Part shown: one piece after another, positions 16,218 to 23,945 of the stretch | Position numbering within the stretch: the first letter of the stretch is position 1 | How the letters are laid out: each line of letters opens with the position of its first letter | Origin: VHBM01 sp052386635 | Lineage (GTDB): Archaea; Thermoproteota; Nitrososphaeria; Nitrososphaerales; Nitrosopumilaceae | DNA: 31,210 bases | Direction of reading: 5' to 3' | NCBI GenBank assembly: GCA_052386635.1 | Contig: JBQTJY010000119.1 | Span: forward strand, 1 to 31,210 | Notes under the pieces: generated by a model | Told to the model about the DNA's origin: nothing | Seen by the model: the letters and a program-made list of their open reading frames with translations, nothing else | The model's database searches: none | Position numbers and translations under genes: made by a program

Positions 16218-16607
16218 TTATTCCTTTTTTTCTTTTGGTGGTTCTTCAGCTTTTTGTTCTACTTGTAGCTCACCATCATATTTACAATTTATTTGATAAA
16301 TTTCTTCTGTAATTGTATTTCCTCTGATCAACTTTCGTATTCGCTGTCCTTTCTCTGCTTTTTGTAACCCGACATCTTTTGATAATAGCACATATTTTCT
16401 AGAACCACCATGAATGTCAGATCTCATTGGAACACCTGACTTGTCGCTACCTCCTGTAATTTTCATTTTTCCTGCTAGTCCTACAATCGCTGCGTCTGCT
16501 TCACTCTGTAGTTGTAATCCTAACAATGGATTTGCGTCTTTTTCTTTTAGCTCTTTGGTTATTGATTTTCCAGTTTTATCTGATATGGTTAGCTTAAAGT
16601 TTGCCAA
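16218..16607 (-). CDS. rps6e: Ribosomal protein eS6
   Basis: A 129-residue eS6 protein of the archaeal small subunit. Characteristic segments are FKLTISDKTGKS, NPLLGLQ, KITGGSDKSGVPMRSD and HGGSRKYVLLS, then a basic GQRIRKLIRGNTI region and an acidic/lysine-rich tail. It heads the eS6-aIF2 gamma-PIN gene run typical of archaea. The start is TTG 16607. A TATA-like TTAATTAG near 16633-16640 lies about 28 nt upstream, consistent with leaderless TTG initiation. Confidence 0.95.
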   Translation of the reverse strand: MANFKLTISDKTGKSITKELKEKDANPLLGLQLQSEADAAIVGLAGKMKITGGSDKSGVPMRSDIHGGSRKYVLLSKDVGLQKAEKGQRIRKLIRGNTITEEIYQINCKYDGELQVEQKAEEPPKEKKE

Positions 16608-16653
16608 GTATGCAAAAAAAAACTTGACTACTAATTAATCTTTGTACAGAATC

Positions 16654-16659
16654 TTTAAA
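16654..16659 (+). promoter_or_regulatory. TATA-like box for 41-residue zinc-ribbon gene
   Basis: TTTAAA is centred about 26 nt before GTG 16683 and supports that GTG as a leaderless start. Confidence 0.5.
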
Positions 16660-16682
16660 CTACTTTAAGACGAGTTTGATTT

Positions 16683-16808
16683 GTGGAAGAGATCAAGTGT
16701 CCTAAATGTGAAGGTAAGATGACTTCGATTCAGGCATGTCATATGTTTTGTACAAAATGTGGTCCCATCTTGATTGCTCAGATAAGGGAAATTATTGGTA
16801 AAATCTAG
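16683..16808 (+). CDS. 41-residue zinc-ribbon protein
   Basis: A tiny ORF from GTG 16683 to TAG 16806-16808. The protein starts MEEIKCPKCEGKMTS and has CPKC (6-9) and then CHMFCTKCG (19-27), giving four to five cysteines plus a histidine that could form one zinc site. A short hydrophobic/basic helix ends it. The TATA-like box TTTAAA at 16654-16659 places a transcription start at the GTG. I recognise no family; small free zinc ribbons in archaea are often RNA- or DNA-binding or transcription accessory factors. The four bases CTAG at its end also hold the stop codon of the opposing zinc-ribbon gene. Confidence 0.7.
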   Translation: MEEIKCPKCEGKMTSIQACHMFCTKCGPILIAQIREIIGKI

Positions 16809-16975
16809 TACGGTCTCTTTGGAATATAATCTGCAGCCATATTTACTGCATGGTCTTTCATTATTTCGATGTACGTATCATAATCTGCTTCAAAATTGCA
16901 GTGAGGGCATTTTACATTTTTCATTTCATCATCAAGATTTGCTACCTTGTCACACTCTGGACATCGTGCATCCAT
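16805..16975 (-). CDS. 56-residue zinc-ribbon protein
   Basis: ATG 16975 to TAG 16805-16807 on the minus strand. It begins MDARCPECDKVANLDDEM and has CPEC (5-8) and CPHC (24-27), a complete two-knuckle zinc ribbon, then an acidic/aromatic helix (YDTYIEIMKDHAVNMAADY). A TATA-like TTATATAG at 16996-17003 lies 25 nt upstream of the ATG. The same symmetric element is correctly placed for the divergent tRNA-Gly gene. The function is unknown. It converges with the 41-residue zinc-ribbon gene and shares its CTAG stop. Confidence 0.75.
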   Translation of the reverse strand: MDARCPECDKVANLDDEMKNVKCPHCNFEADYDTYIEIMKDHAVNMAADYIPKRPY

Positions 16976-16995
16976 GAATTTTATTTTTCTTTAAG

Positions 16996-17003
16996 CTATA
17001 TAA
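16996..17003. promoter_or_regulatory. Symmetric TATA box between zinc-ribbon gene and tRNA-Gly
   Basis: CTATATAA reads as a TATA box on both strands. It is centred 25 nt before ATG 16975 on the minus strand and about 30 nt before the first base of the tRNA (17030) on the plus strand. Confidence 0.5.
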
Positions 17004-17029
17004 CGCTAGTCTCTAGAGTCAAAAGCTGT

Positions 17030-17103
17030 GCGGAGTTAGTCCAGCCTTGCAGGACGTCAGCTTCCCAAGCTGAAGGTCGCGGGTTCAAATCCCGCACTCC
17101 GCA
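17030..17103 (+). tRNA. tRNA-Gly, anticodon CCC
   Basis: A 74-base cloverleaf folds by hand: acceptor GCGGAGT/ACTCCGC, D stem GTCC/GGAC, anticodon stem TCAGC/GCTGA around loop TTCCCAA (anticodon CCC, reading GGG), variable AGGTC, T stem GCGGG/CCCGC with loop TTCAAAT. The discriminator base is A. No CCA is encoded and there is no intron at the canonical position. It has its own TATA-like box at 16996-17003. Its 3' end lies four bases from the 3' end of the convergent C39/TPR gene. Confidence 0.96.
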
Positions 17104-17106
17104 TCT

Positions 17107-18069
17107 TCAAAGTTCGTGCATAGCTTGGAATATACTTTGTTTGTCTTTTGCATTTGGTGTGTGTTTTAAATAATTTTCAAAATCTTGTTTAGCATCTCTA
17201 GTCTTTTTTTGTTCCAATCTTGCTAGTCCACGATTCTTGTAAATTGGACCAAACCTTGTAGGATTAATCTCAATTGCTTTTGTATAATATTGCTCTGCTT
17301 TATCATATTGTTTATTTTTCAAGTAATAATTTCCTAATCCGCGGTAGGCAAGATAACATCTATCATTGATTGCTATACTTTTTTCATAATACTTGACACA
17401 TTCTGGAGAATTTTGTTCATTTAATATTCCACCTAGTAATGCAAGTGCAGTAGAGTTTTTGTTATCAATTTCTATTGCATTTTTAAGTGATTGAATCGCT
17501 TCGTCTGATTTTTGTTGTATATTAAGCCGTTCTGAAACAAAGCATAGGCGATTTGATTTTTCTAATTTTTTATCATCGATTTTTAGTTCTGATAATATAT
17601 CAAGCGGGGCTAGTATGATCATTAATCTTCCGTCCTCTGCCCATAAGCTATCAAATTTTTTTTCAGGAATAACGCCTATTTGAAATTCGTCTTCTTTGTG
17701 CTGTTGTGGAATATAGTGAATTATTGTTTTTTCTACATCATCATATCCAGAAATAACAGACGCATGCTGGATGGTATCATGTATTCCTGGAAGAATTACT
17801 ATTGGGGGTATTCCCATGTCTATAATTTTTTTTAATGCTGATATTGATGAGTGTAGAATTAAGCTCCCAAGACCATGGCGTTCTGCAAGCTCAATGCCTT
17901 CAATCAAAATACTACCATTCACATTAGAATATTTTTTTGCAATTTCAACTGCTTCTGGTAATGGCAAATCAATACTCCAGTATTTAGAAACTGCGTTTAC
18001 TGATAATGGTAAACAAATGTTTTCTTCTGCAACTGGCGGCAGTAGTAATTCGTGTTCAGATGATTTCAT
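17107..18069 (-). CDS. C39-like cysteine-peptidase domain with TPR repeats
   Basis: 320 residues. The N-terminal 1-150 resembles a peptidase C39/papain-like fold: C19 in ENICLPLSVNAVSKYW sits where the nucleophile is expected, H102 in IQHASVISGYDD matches the catalytic His, followed by an acidic pair. Residues about 165-310 are tetratricopeptide repeats (SDEAIQSLKNAIEIDNKN, AYRGLGNYYLKNKQYDKAEQ, YKNRGLARLEQKKTRDAKQD). The order C39 then TPR resembles bacterial PA2778-type proteins. No signal peptide is seen, so it is probably cytoplasmic. Whether it cleaves peptides is unknown. ATG 18069 lies about 25 nt after a TTTTAATA box. It runs co-directionally after the amidotransferase gene. Confidence 0.75.
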   Translation of the reverse strand: MKSSEHELLLPPVAEENICLPLSVNAVSKYWSIDLPLPEAVEIAKKYSNVNGSILIEGIELAERHGLGSLILHSSISALKKIIDMGIPPIVILPGIHDTIQHASVISGYDDVEKTIIHYIPQQHKEDEFQIGVIPEKKFDSLWAEDGRLMIILAPLDILSELKIDDKKLEKSNRLCFVSERLNIQQKSDEAIQSLKNAIEIDNKNSTALALLGGILNEQNSPECVKYYEKSIAINDRCYLAYRGLGNYYLKNKQYDKAEQYYTKAIEINPTRFGPIYKNRGLARLEQKKTRDAKQDFENYLKHTPNAKDKQSIFQAMHEL

Positions 18070-18099
18070 ACTTGCATCATTATCTTTTCTATATTAAAA

Positions 18100-18648
18100 T
18101 CAAAGATTTACAAATGATTCTATGAGTTTTTGACCATCTGTACTCATTTCTGGATGAAACTGCGTTCCAAAAATATCAAGTTCTTTATGTTGGATAATTT
18201 CATATTGACAGTATTCTGATTTGGCAATCCCGACAAGTTTGTCATTTAATCGTGAAATTTCATAACTGTGGCTTTCAAATACGTCTAGCTTTCCTGTACA
18301 TATTGGATTATTTTTTATTACATCAATCACATTGCTGCCCTTTTGTAATGATCCAGTTTTTCTAATCGTACCACCAAGCGTCAAAGCTAGAATTTCTGCC
18401 CCGTAACATATACCCAAAAGTGGTTTTTTTTCTAAAACTGCGTGATTGATTATCTTTGAATTTATGACATTCATGCTTTGATTATTTTTTGTTCTGCCAG
18501 ATAAAATAAAGGAGTTGAATTTGACTATTTGTGATAACTGGACTTTATCATGTGTAAGAGTAGTAAAATTAAGTTTTTTTTGTAATAGAAAGTCTATCAG
18601 GTTTTTTGTGTAAGCAGATCCGTTATCTAAAACGAGTAAGGTACACAT
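18100..18648 (-). CDS. Class I glutamine amidotransferase, GuaA-subunit-like
   Basis: 182 residues. The class I GATase triad is visible: C81 in LLGICYGAEIL, and H165 and E167 in FGTQFHPEMS. Length and motif spacing match the stand-alone amidotransferase subunit of archaeal GMP synthase (GuaAa), also similar to AnPRT/PabA-type glutaminases. The synthetase partner is not in the window, so GMP synthase is only the best guess. The middle lacks the full canonical GGP oxyanion segment (it has ILSGRTKN). ATG 18648. It lies 30 bases before the C39/TPR gene. Confidence 0.78.
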   Translation of the reverse strand: MCTLLVLDNGSAYTKNLIDFLLQKKLNFTTLTHDKVQLSQIVKFNSFILSGRTKNNQSMNVINSKIINHAVLEKKPLLGICYGAEILALTLGGTIRKTGSLQKGSNVIDVIKNNPICTGKLDVFESHSYEISRLNDKLVGIAKSEYCQYEIIQHKELDIFGTQFHPEMSTDGQKLIESFVNL

Positions 18649-18687
18649 ATAACAATATTTTTTCTAATTTTTGTGTTTAGTAATGAA

Positions 18688-21537
18688 TTATTTTCCTATT
18701 GATATTGCGATGTAATGCATCTCAGGAATGTTCTGTTCAACTATAATGACGCCGAAATTAAGAACACCGTCTTTTTCCCACATGTATACCCTATCATTTG
18801 GCTTTACAAAGATCTCAATAAATTCAGAAACTAGTTTTTCTGCTGCCTCACGATCTGATTCTGTAAAGAATACAACCTCACTTTCTTTGAATGAAAGTGG
18901 AATTTGGATTTCTGTTGGTGTCAGAATTTTAATTTCGGATTCAGCAAATATTGTTTTTAGAGTTTCTATTCTTGTGTTTTTGTCTAGCTCTATACCACCA
19001 TTGATCGTTGTTGATGGAGCAACCACGCCTGAAAGCTTCTGAAGATATGCTTCAAAGGCTTGTTGTTGTGTGCTTCCTAATCCAACGTAATATTCACCTG
19101 TAAAAGCAGCCCCAACAGAGGCTATGGTGCCTAATTGTGCAACAACACCCCCAGCACCTGCAGTGTAGACTGGAATAAAGTAAACATCGTGTTCACCTAC
19201 GCGGTACAATATGTTATCACCTACACGTGGATTTCGCAAAAGTGTTTTTAGTTGAGCAAAGTCTGGATCTCTATCTAATGCTTCACGAACAGCAGTTGGG
19301 CCAATAAGTTTGGTTGTAGAATTTAATGGGACTTCATAAAATTGCATCTTGCCCAAATTTGGAAAGTTATTTTCCACTACCATATATCCTGCTAGGTTTC
19401 GTCCCTGAGATCCTCTAAGCTCAAGTGAAAGCAATCCTAGAAATGTTGGTTTTTCAAATCCTGGTGGCTTAGCTTCGATATAGTATGTCTCTAATCCATG
19501 AGGAATCTCATAGAATTCGCTTGCTTGAATGAATTTATCGAGGTTAGTGACATGATAGATGTTGTACATCTCTGTTCTCCAATTGAAAAGCTCTTGTGGA
19601 TAGCGAATTTGCTCTTTGAGCCATGATGGTGTTTCAATAAAATGAGCAGAGTACTGGCTCTCAAACATATCAGAAAAGAAATCATCACCATATTTTATTA
19701 GAGAAATTTCACCGTTATAGGTGTCAACTAGTGCATATCCAACTAATCTAAGATATGGATTTCCAACAGACCATGGAACATCATGACTGTCAAACCCAAT
19801 AATCAGTGGTACAAGCCAAAAGGTATTCTGTCCGTCAGTAACTGGATATGTATCAAGTTCTCTTCCAAACAAGTTATAGAGAAAATATGGATAAAGTATT
19901 TGCATTCTCTGATTAACATCCTTGTATCGCATTACATGTATGGAATCTCCTGGAAATGATAATAGAAAGTTAGGCTCAAAAATCCAGCTAAGAGGAGGTG
20001 GAACAGCTAGCCCGCCTGTACCAGAATAAAACGCATTGTTTAGTTCAGCACTTTCACTTCCCCTGCTTGTAGGGTAGGCAGACCAAGTTTGCTCAAGCAA
20101 GCCACCTTCGCCATAATAAATGGCTCGTTGACGGAAAAATTCAGCACTATCAACTATCTGACCATCTGTTGCTGCTAGTGTTAGAAATCCATTTGGCACA
20201 TGAGTATAAACTAGATGTTCGTTATACCATCTATTTTCGAGGCTTACAGAAGCTGGTAAGATTGGCTTCATTGAGGCTGTCCAATACAATGTATTGTTAA
20301 ATCTTAGAATGTCGTTATCTTCAAAGTCAACATATGGAATCAAACCTATTTCTGGCTTTAATTTTGCAAATGCAGCTTGCCAGTCCCATACTCTTATAAC
20401 GCTTAGAACATCGCTGTTTTGGTTAACATAGCTCTGGATATTATTTGGAGAGACTGATTGTAACTTTACATCATGTATGTTTTCCTGTATTTTATCAAGA
20501 TCTGCCAAGTATCTATTTACGGAAATCTGTTGTGCGGTATATGGTCCTAAAAATTCGATTTTTCGTGCATCTGCTATGCTGTTATTTACAGACATAACAG
20601 CACCAACAACTACTGCAATTACGATCAGAGTTAACACACGAATATACACATCTCGTTTAAGCATGTGAGTTAGGACACGGGATCTAATTTTATCAAGAAT
20701 AGAAAATGCGATTAAGACAAATCCTGCAAGAAGTGTTCCTGCAATAGCATATCTTGTGTTATAATCAATCTGATCTGTAAAAAACATGTTAAAACCAGCC
20801 CAAAGTACTGCTATACCAACAAGTCCCTCTATTGTAGAGACGTAGCTAAGAAATCGAGGTTTACCCTGTGAAGAATCTTGGAGATACGACGTGATTACTT
20901 TGATTATAGAATTCAATCCTACATACAATGTTAGACGTAATCCAATAGCACCAAGTATTGTTGGTATGAGAATCAATAAAGCTGGTATCATTGGGATTAC
21001 TTTATCGATGCCATATGACGGGTTTATTGGCGGAGTTACAAACGGAAGTGAAAATAAGTTTGGAATATTTTCTATTCCAAGATCATTACCATCTATCAAA
21101 TACATTACAGCAAAACCAAACATTATGTTTGAAAAGAAAGCACCAAAAAGCAAAACTTTTGTAATCTGCCAGATCACAAAATGTGGAACTGATAACTTGT
21201 AATCTTTGAAACTTGTAATATTTGAGGCAACAGATTCATGTGTTCCCTTGCTGAGTAGGGTTATTGTTGTTCTAATGCCATACCATGTTATTGATGACCT
21301 ACTGCTAACTCGTACTAGGGCTATTATTCCAAGTATTACAGCTGATAAAACAGAGTAAAAAAGAGGTTTTGTAAATTTATCATCAAACTCGGTAATGTTC
21401 ATGGATAAGATAACTGCTTGATTGCCAACAATTGCAAAGATCACAATACCGATTACTGCCACAATTCCTATTCTGATGTATTTTCCAGCATCAGGTGGTG
21501 GAGGACCTTCTTCTTTAGATGTACTATACAAAATCAA
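18688..21537 (-). CDS. UPF0182 family large membrane protein
   Basis: 949 residues, the usual size of UPF0182. About seven hydrophobic segments occupy the first 330 residues (IGIVAVIGIVIFAIVG, LFYSVLSAVILGIIALV, MIPALLILIPTILGAIG and others). A long, probably extracellular domain follows, with family-like segments such as IRYPQELFNWRTEMYNIYHV, WLVPLIIGFDSHDVPW and LLRNPRVGDNILYRVG. The molecular function of UPF0182 is unknown. The start is TTG 21537: an in-frame TAA lies three codons upstream and no ATG is near. A TTAATTG element near 21560 supports a leaderless start. It has a separate promoter from priS upstream. Confidence 0.88.
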   Translation of the reverse strand: MILYSTSKEEGPPPPDAGKYIRIGIVAVIGIVIFAIVGNQAVILSMNITEFDDKFTKPLFYSVLSAVILGIIALVRVSSRSSITWYGIRTTITLLSKGTHESVASNITSFKDYKLSVPHFVIWQITKVLLFGAFFSNIMFGFAVMYLIDGNDLGIENIPNLFSLPFVTPPINPSYGIDKVIPMIPALLILIPTILGAIGLRLTLYVGLNSIIKVITSYLQDSSQGKPRFLSYVSTIEGLVGIAVLWAGFNMFFTDQIDYNTRYAIAGTLLAGFVLIAFSILDKIRSRVLTHMLKRDVYIRVLTLIVIAVVVGAVMSVNNSIADARKIEFLGPYTAQQISVNRYLADLDKIQENIHDVKLQSVSPNNIQSYVNQNSDVLSVIRVWDWQAAFAKLKPEIGLIPYVDFEDNDILRFNNTLYWTASMKPILPASVSLENRWYNEHLVYTHVPNGFLTLAATDGQIVDSAEFFRQRAIYYGEGGLLEQTWSAYPTSRGSESAELNNAFYSGTGGLAVPPPLSWIFEPNFLLSFPGDSIHVMRYKDVNQRMQILYPYFLYNLFGRELDTYPVTDGQNTFWLVPLIIGFDSHDVPWSVGNPYLRLVGYALVDTYNGEISLIKYGDDFFSDMFESQYSAHFIETPSWLKEQIRYPQELFNWRTEMYNIYHVTNLDKFIQASEFYEIPHGLETYYIEAKPPGFEKPTFLGLLSLELRGSQGRNLAGYMVVENNFPNLGKMQFYEVPLNSTTKLIGPTAVREALDRDPDFAQLKTLLRNPRVGDNILYRVGEHDVYFIPVYTAGAGGVVAQLGTIASVGAAFTGEYYVGLGSTQQQAFEAYLQKLSGVVAPSTTINGGIELDKNTRIETLKTIFAESEIKILTPTEIQIPLSFKESEVVFFTESDREAAEKLVSEFIEIFVKPNDRVYMWEKDGVLNFGVIIVEQNIPEMHYIAISIGK

Positions 21538-21683
21538 CGTACGTTATTATGTCATCAATTAATGTCTTACCAACAATCAACAAATTTTTTTAAATCTCTA
21601 AATGTCCTAAAATTCAATGTATGTTGTATTCTGCTTTGTAATTTGGCTAGATGATAAAATATTATCAGATTTTCATTAATAGT

Positions 21684-21699
21684 TGCATAATATTATGCA
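21684..21699. repeat. Perfect 16-bp palindrome at priS stop codon
   Basis: TGCATAATATTATGCA is fully self-complementary and contains the priS stop codon (TAA on the minus strand, 21693-21695). A weaker inverted repeat, GATAAAATATTATC, lies about 30 bases away (about 21651-21664). The remainder of the 155-base gap 21538-21692 holds nothing I recognise beyond the UPF0182 promoter region. It could be an operator or a transcript-end hairpin. Confidence 0.5.
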
Positions 21700-22814
21700 G
21701 TACTAGCTAATCCCTTGCAAATCATGTAGACTGCTGCATATTTTGGTACAGAGGTTTTCTCATCATTATATGGTCCAAATTTTCGATTTTTTAATTTAAA
21801 TTGAATTGGGCAGTTTGCCTTGATCTCAATTGTTTCATCATCAAGCAGGCAAGCATCTGTAAGCGGGTTAAATTTTTCAATATTTTTACATAATACTTTT
21901 GAAAAACCACTTTTGCTGTTTAAGGAACCAGCAAGTCTGAAAATTCGATGTATGTCCATTGTTACATTAGGATCAATCCTTGCACCAATAACACCTTTTA
22001 AATCATCAAGTCTTTTTTGAAACATTGTATAACCACCAGAGATTACTTCACGAATTGCTTTTGGTTTTTTTGATTTTGAACCAATGATTTGCTTTGCTAC
22101 TTTTCCTCTCCAACCTTTTTCATTAAGCTCTGGAAAGGATGATTTTTCAAAGTTGAACTTTTTTATTCCAAATGTTTCTGGAATAGCACCACGAAACATT
22201 ATGTAATCTGCTAATTCTGCTCTTTCTCTTGAGCTTAATTTTTGGTATTGTGAGTTTGTGACGTATATATGAAAACCTTCATTTCCAGAAAAATATGTTT
22301 GAATGTTTTCTTCTTCTATAGCTAGATCATTTGTCAATATGTCGTAAAGCTTTGTTACTTCGTCCTTGGCCGAAGAAATGCACACACTACATGTTAGTGA
22401 TTTTGCATCAAACTTTGTTGAATTACATTTAGGGCAACTAGACTGAATTTGAAATGCCGAATTACAGGACATGCACTTGGCACAAGTATGTTCTTTTCTA
22501 CAATCTAGGTTTAGGTCTTTTGAATCTATATCAAAAATTAGATCAGCACCTTGCCAATCTTTTTCTGGCATTGGTAAAGCAGGAAACGAGTAATATGCGT
22601 TCGAACAATATACGTCAGAGGGGATATTTGTAATTAAGAGGAGATGCAGTTCTTTATCTGATTTTATAGAGATGTGTCTATTCATTCCTGCATTAAATTT
22701 TTGATAGCCAAACTCTCTCTCAGAGGGTTTGTCTGGTACATGTATTAGATCAAAATTATCAAAATAGTATTTTTTGAAAGACTCTTCTAGTAGTTTTTGA
22801 TCACTTTCATGCAT
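21693..22814 (-). CDS. priS: DNA primase small (catalytic) subunit PriS
   Basis: 373 residues. The catalytic acidic motif is FDID in DLIFDIDSKD (D95, D97), and the nucleotide-binding SGNEGFHIY (176-184) is the SGxxGxH motif of archaeo-eukaryotic primases. A cysteine-rich zinc region (about 105-145, with CxxC pairs including CAKC, CPKC and CSVC) is inserted between them. It synthesises RNA/DNA primers for replication with PriL. Its start (ATG 22814) overlaps the end of priL by eight bases, so the two subunits are translated from one mRNA and probably coupled. Confidence 0.97.
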   Translation of the reverse strand: MHESDQKLLEESFKKYYFDNFDLIHVPDKPSEREFGYQKFNAGMNRHISIKSDKELHLLLITNIPSDVYCSNAYYSFPALPMPEKDWQGADLIFDIDSKDLNLDCRKEHTCAKCMSCNSAFQIQSSCPKCNSTKFDAKSLTCSVCISSAKDEVTKLYDILTNDLAIEEENIQTYFSGNEGFHIYVTNSQYQKLSSRERAELADYIMFRGAIPETFGIKKFNFEKSSFPELNEKGWRGKVAKQIIGSKSKKPKAIREVISGGYTMFQKRLDDLKGVIGARIDPNVTMDIHRIFRLAGSLNSKSGFSKVLCKNIEKFNPLTDACLLDDETIEIKANCPIQFKLKNRKFGPYNDEKTSVPKYAAVYMICKGLASTA

Positions 22815-23841
22815 TTAACGTCTTTTTCTTTCCAAATTGAAGTGGGTTTATGATATTATCACATTCTGGTATAGCAAAACAGAGGTTTTGGCTCTTTACT
22901 TTGTCACATGATGGACAAGAATACTTTGTAGCATTGCCAACACTTCCTGCAAGATGATTCAGCTGATATAGTGTCACTTTTTCATTATAGTCAGGTGCGT
23001 TTTTAAACAATGGTGCTATTTGTTCAACAGTTTGTCCTTTTCCCAAGAGAAAAGTAGCAAGTAAAAATCTTCCTGAGTGAGGTAGGTTTTCTCCTTTTTC
23101 CAGCACTTCGATAGCATGTTTTATGCATGGAGGATACTCTGTAGAGGAGATAGTCTGTGTTGAAAATTTTTTTGCTAACGTAGTTAACTTTTCTACTGGT
23201 TTTTTAAATCCATTTGACATTGGAGGTGTATGTATAGAGTGTATCTTTGAAGTGATGTATCCACTAAGTTCTTTTCTAACTAATCTCACAGTTTCATGCG
23301 ATGTCAAGAATACCATGCCCTTCTCTACATGTCTGTTAACCAATTTCCATTCTCTTTCATGAAAATTGATAGAATGTTTTAGATAATCCGATATTGGAAT
23401 TGCAAAATATTCAGTTTGTTTGTTTACATTTAAAGAAAATAGTTCTTTGATTATGCGAACCGCTAATTCTTCTTTAGTTTTATCTGATAAGTTTGCTAAA
23501 TCTTTTTCTAGATATTTTTCTGCACGTCTTGCCTCAGCAAGTGAGAATCGCTGTATCAGCGAAGATATACCACATAGTTTTAACAATACTACCGCAATAA
23601 GAAATGAAAATACTTCTCGTGGTAATGTGGCGTCTTTACCTGCCTTATCATCTATTAGGTCTGATTTGTAGATCTTTCCATCAGCAGCAACCTCAATTCT
23701 ATGATATGCTTTTTCTATTATTAGTCGTAGATCCGGATCTGTATCAAATTGTTCTAAAGTAAAACCCTTATCTTTTAGATATTGGCCAGCATCTGCTAAA
23801 AATGGATATTTTGCTATTTCGTCCTGGCCAAGGTTAATCAT
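22807..23841 (-). CDS. priL: DNA primase large subunit PriL (Fe-S)
   Basis: 344 residues. The N-terminal helical domain begins LGQDEIAKYPFLADAGQYL. The C-terminal domain carries the cysteines expected for the [4Fe-4S] cluster: C239 in YPPCIKHAIEVL, C309/C312 in YSCPSCDK, C321 in NLCFAIPE and C327 in ECDNIINPLQF. PriL regulates primer initiation and length with PriS. ATG 23841 lies about 28 nt from a TATA-like ATTTTTAA (23866-23873), so it appears leaderless and heads the priL-priS operon. It diverges from the endonuclease IV gene. Confidence 0.95.
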   Translation of the reverse strand: MINLGQDEIAKYPFLADAGQYLKDKGFTLEQFDTDPDLRLIIEKAYHRIEVAADGKIYKSDLIDDKAGKDATLPREVFSFLIAVVLLKLCGISSLIQRFSLAEARRAEKYLEKDLANLSDKTKEELAVRIIKELFSLNVNKQTEYFAIPISDYLKHSINFHEREWKLVNRHVEKGMVFLTSHETVRLVRKELSGYITSKIHSIHTPPMSNGFKKPVEKLTTLAKKFSTQTISSTEYPPCIKHAIEVLEKGENLPHSGRFLLATFLLGKGQTVEQIAPLFKNAPDYNEKVTLYQLNHLAGSVGNATKYSCPSCDKVKSQNLCFAIPECDNIINPLQFGKKKTLNA

Positions 23842-23865
23842 ATTATTTTTTGATTGTTCCCCACC

Positions 23866-23873
23866 TTAAAAAT
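23866..23873 (-). promoter_or_regulatory. TATA-like box for priL-priS
   Basis: The minus strand reads ATTTTTAA, centred about 28 nt before ATG 23841. Confidence 0.5.
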
Positions 23874-23916
23874 TTGGATTAGCAAAAATCTTTGTTTTTT
23901 ATCCATAATAAACTCA

Positions 23917-23927
23917 TTTAAATTATA
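23917..23927 (+). promoter_or_regulatory. TATA-like box for endonuclease IV gene
   Basis: TTTAAATTATA ends 19 nt before ATG 23946, its core centred about 26 nt upstream. It is one of the best TATA matches in the window. Confidence 0.6.
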
Positions 23928-23945
23928 CAAAACTAGCCGGTTTTT

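Noticed and set aside
21538..21692. C/D box small RNA in the gap
   Set aside because: A near C-box (ATGATAA) occurs but no matching D box with a plausible guide was found.
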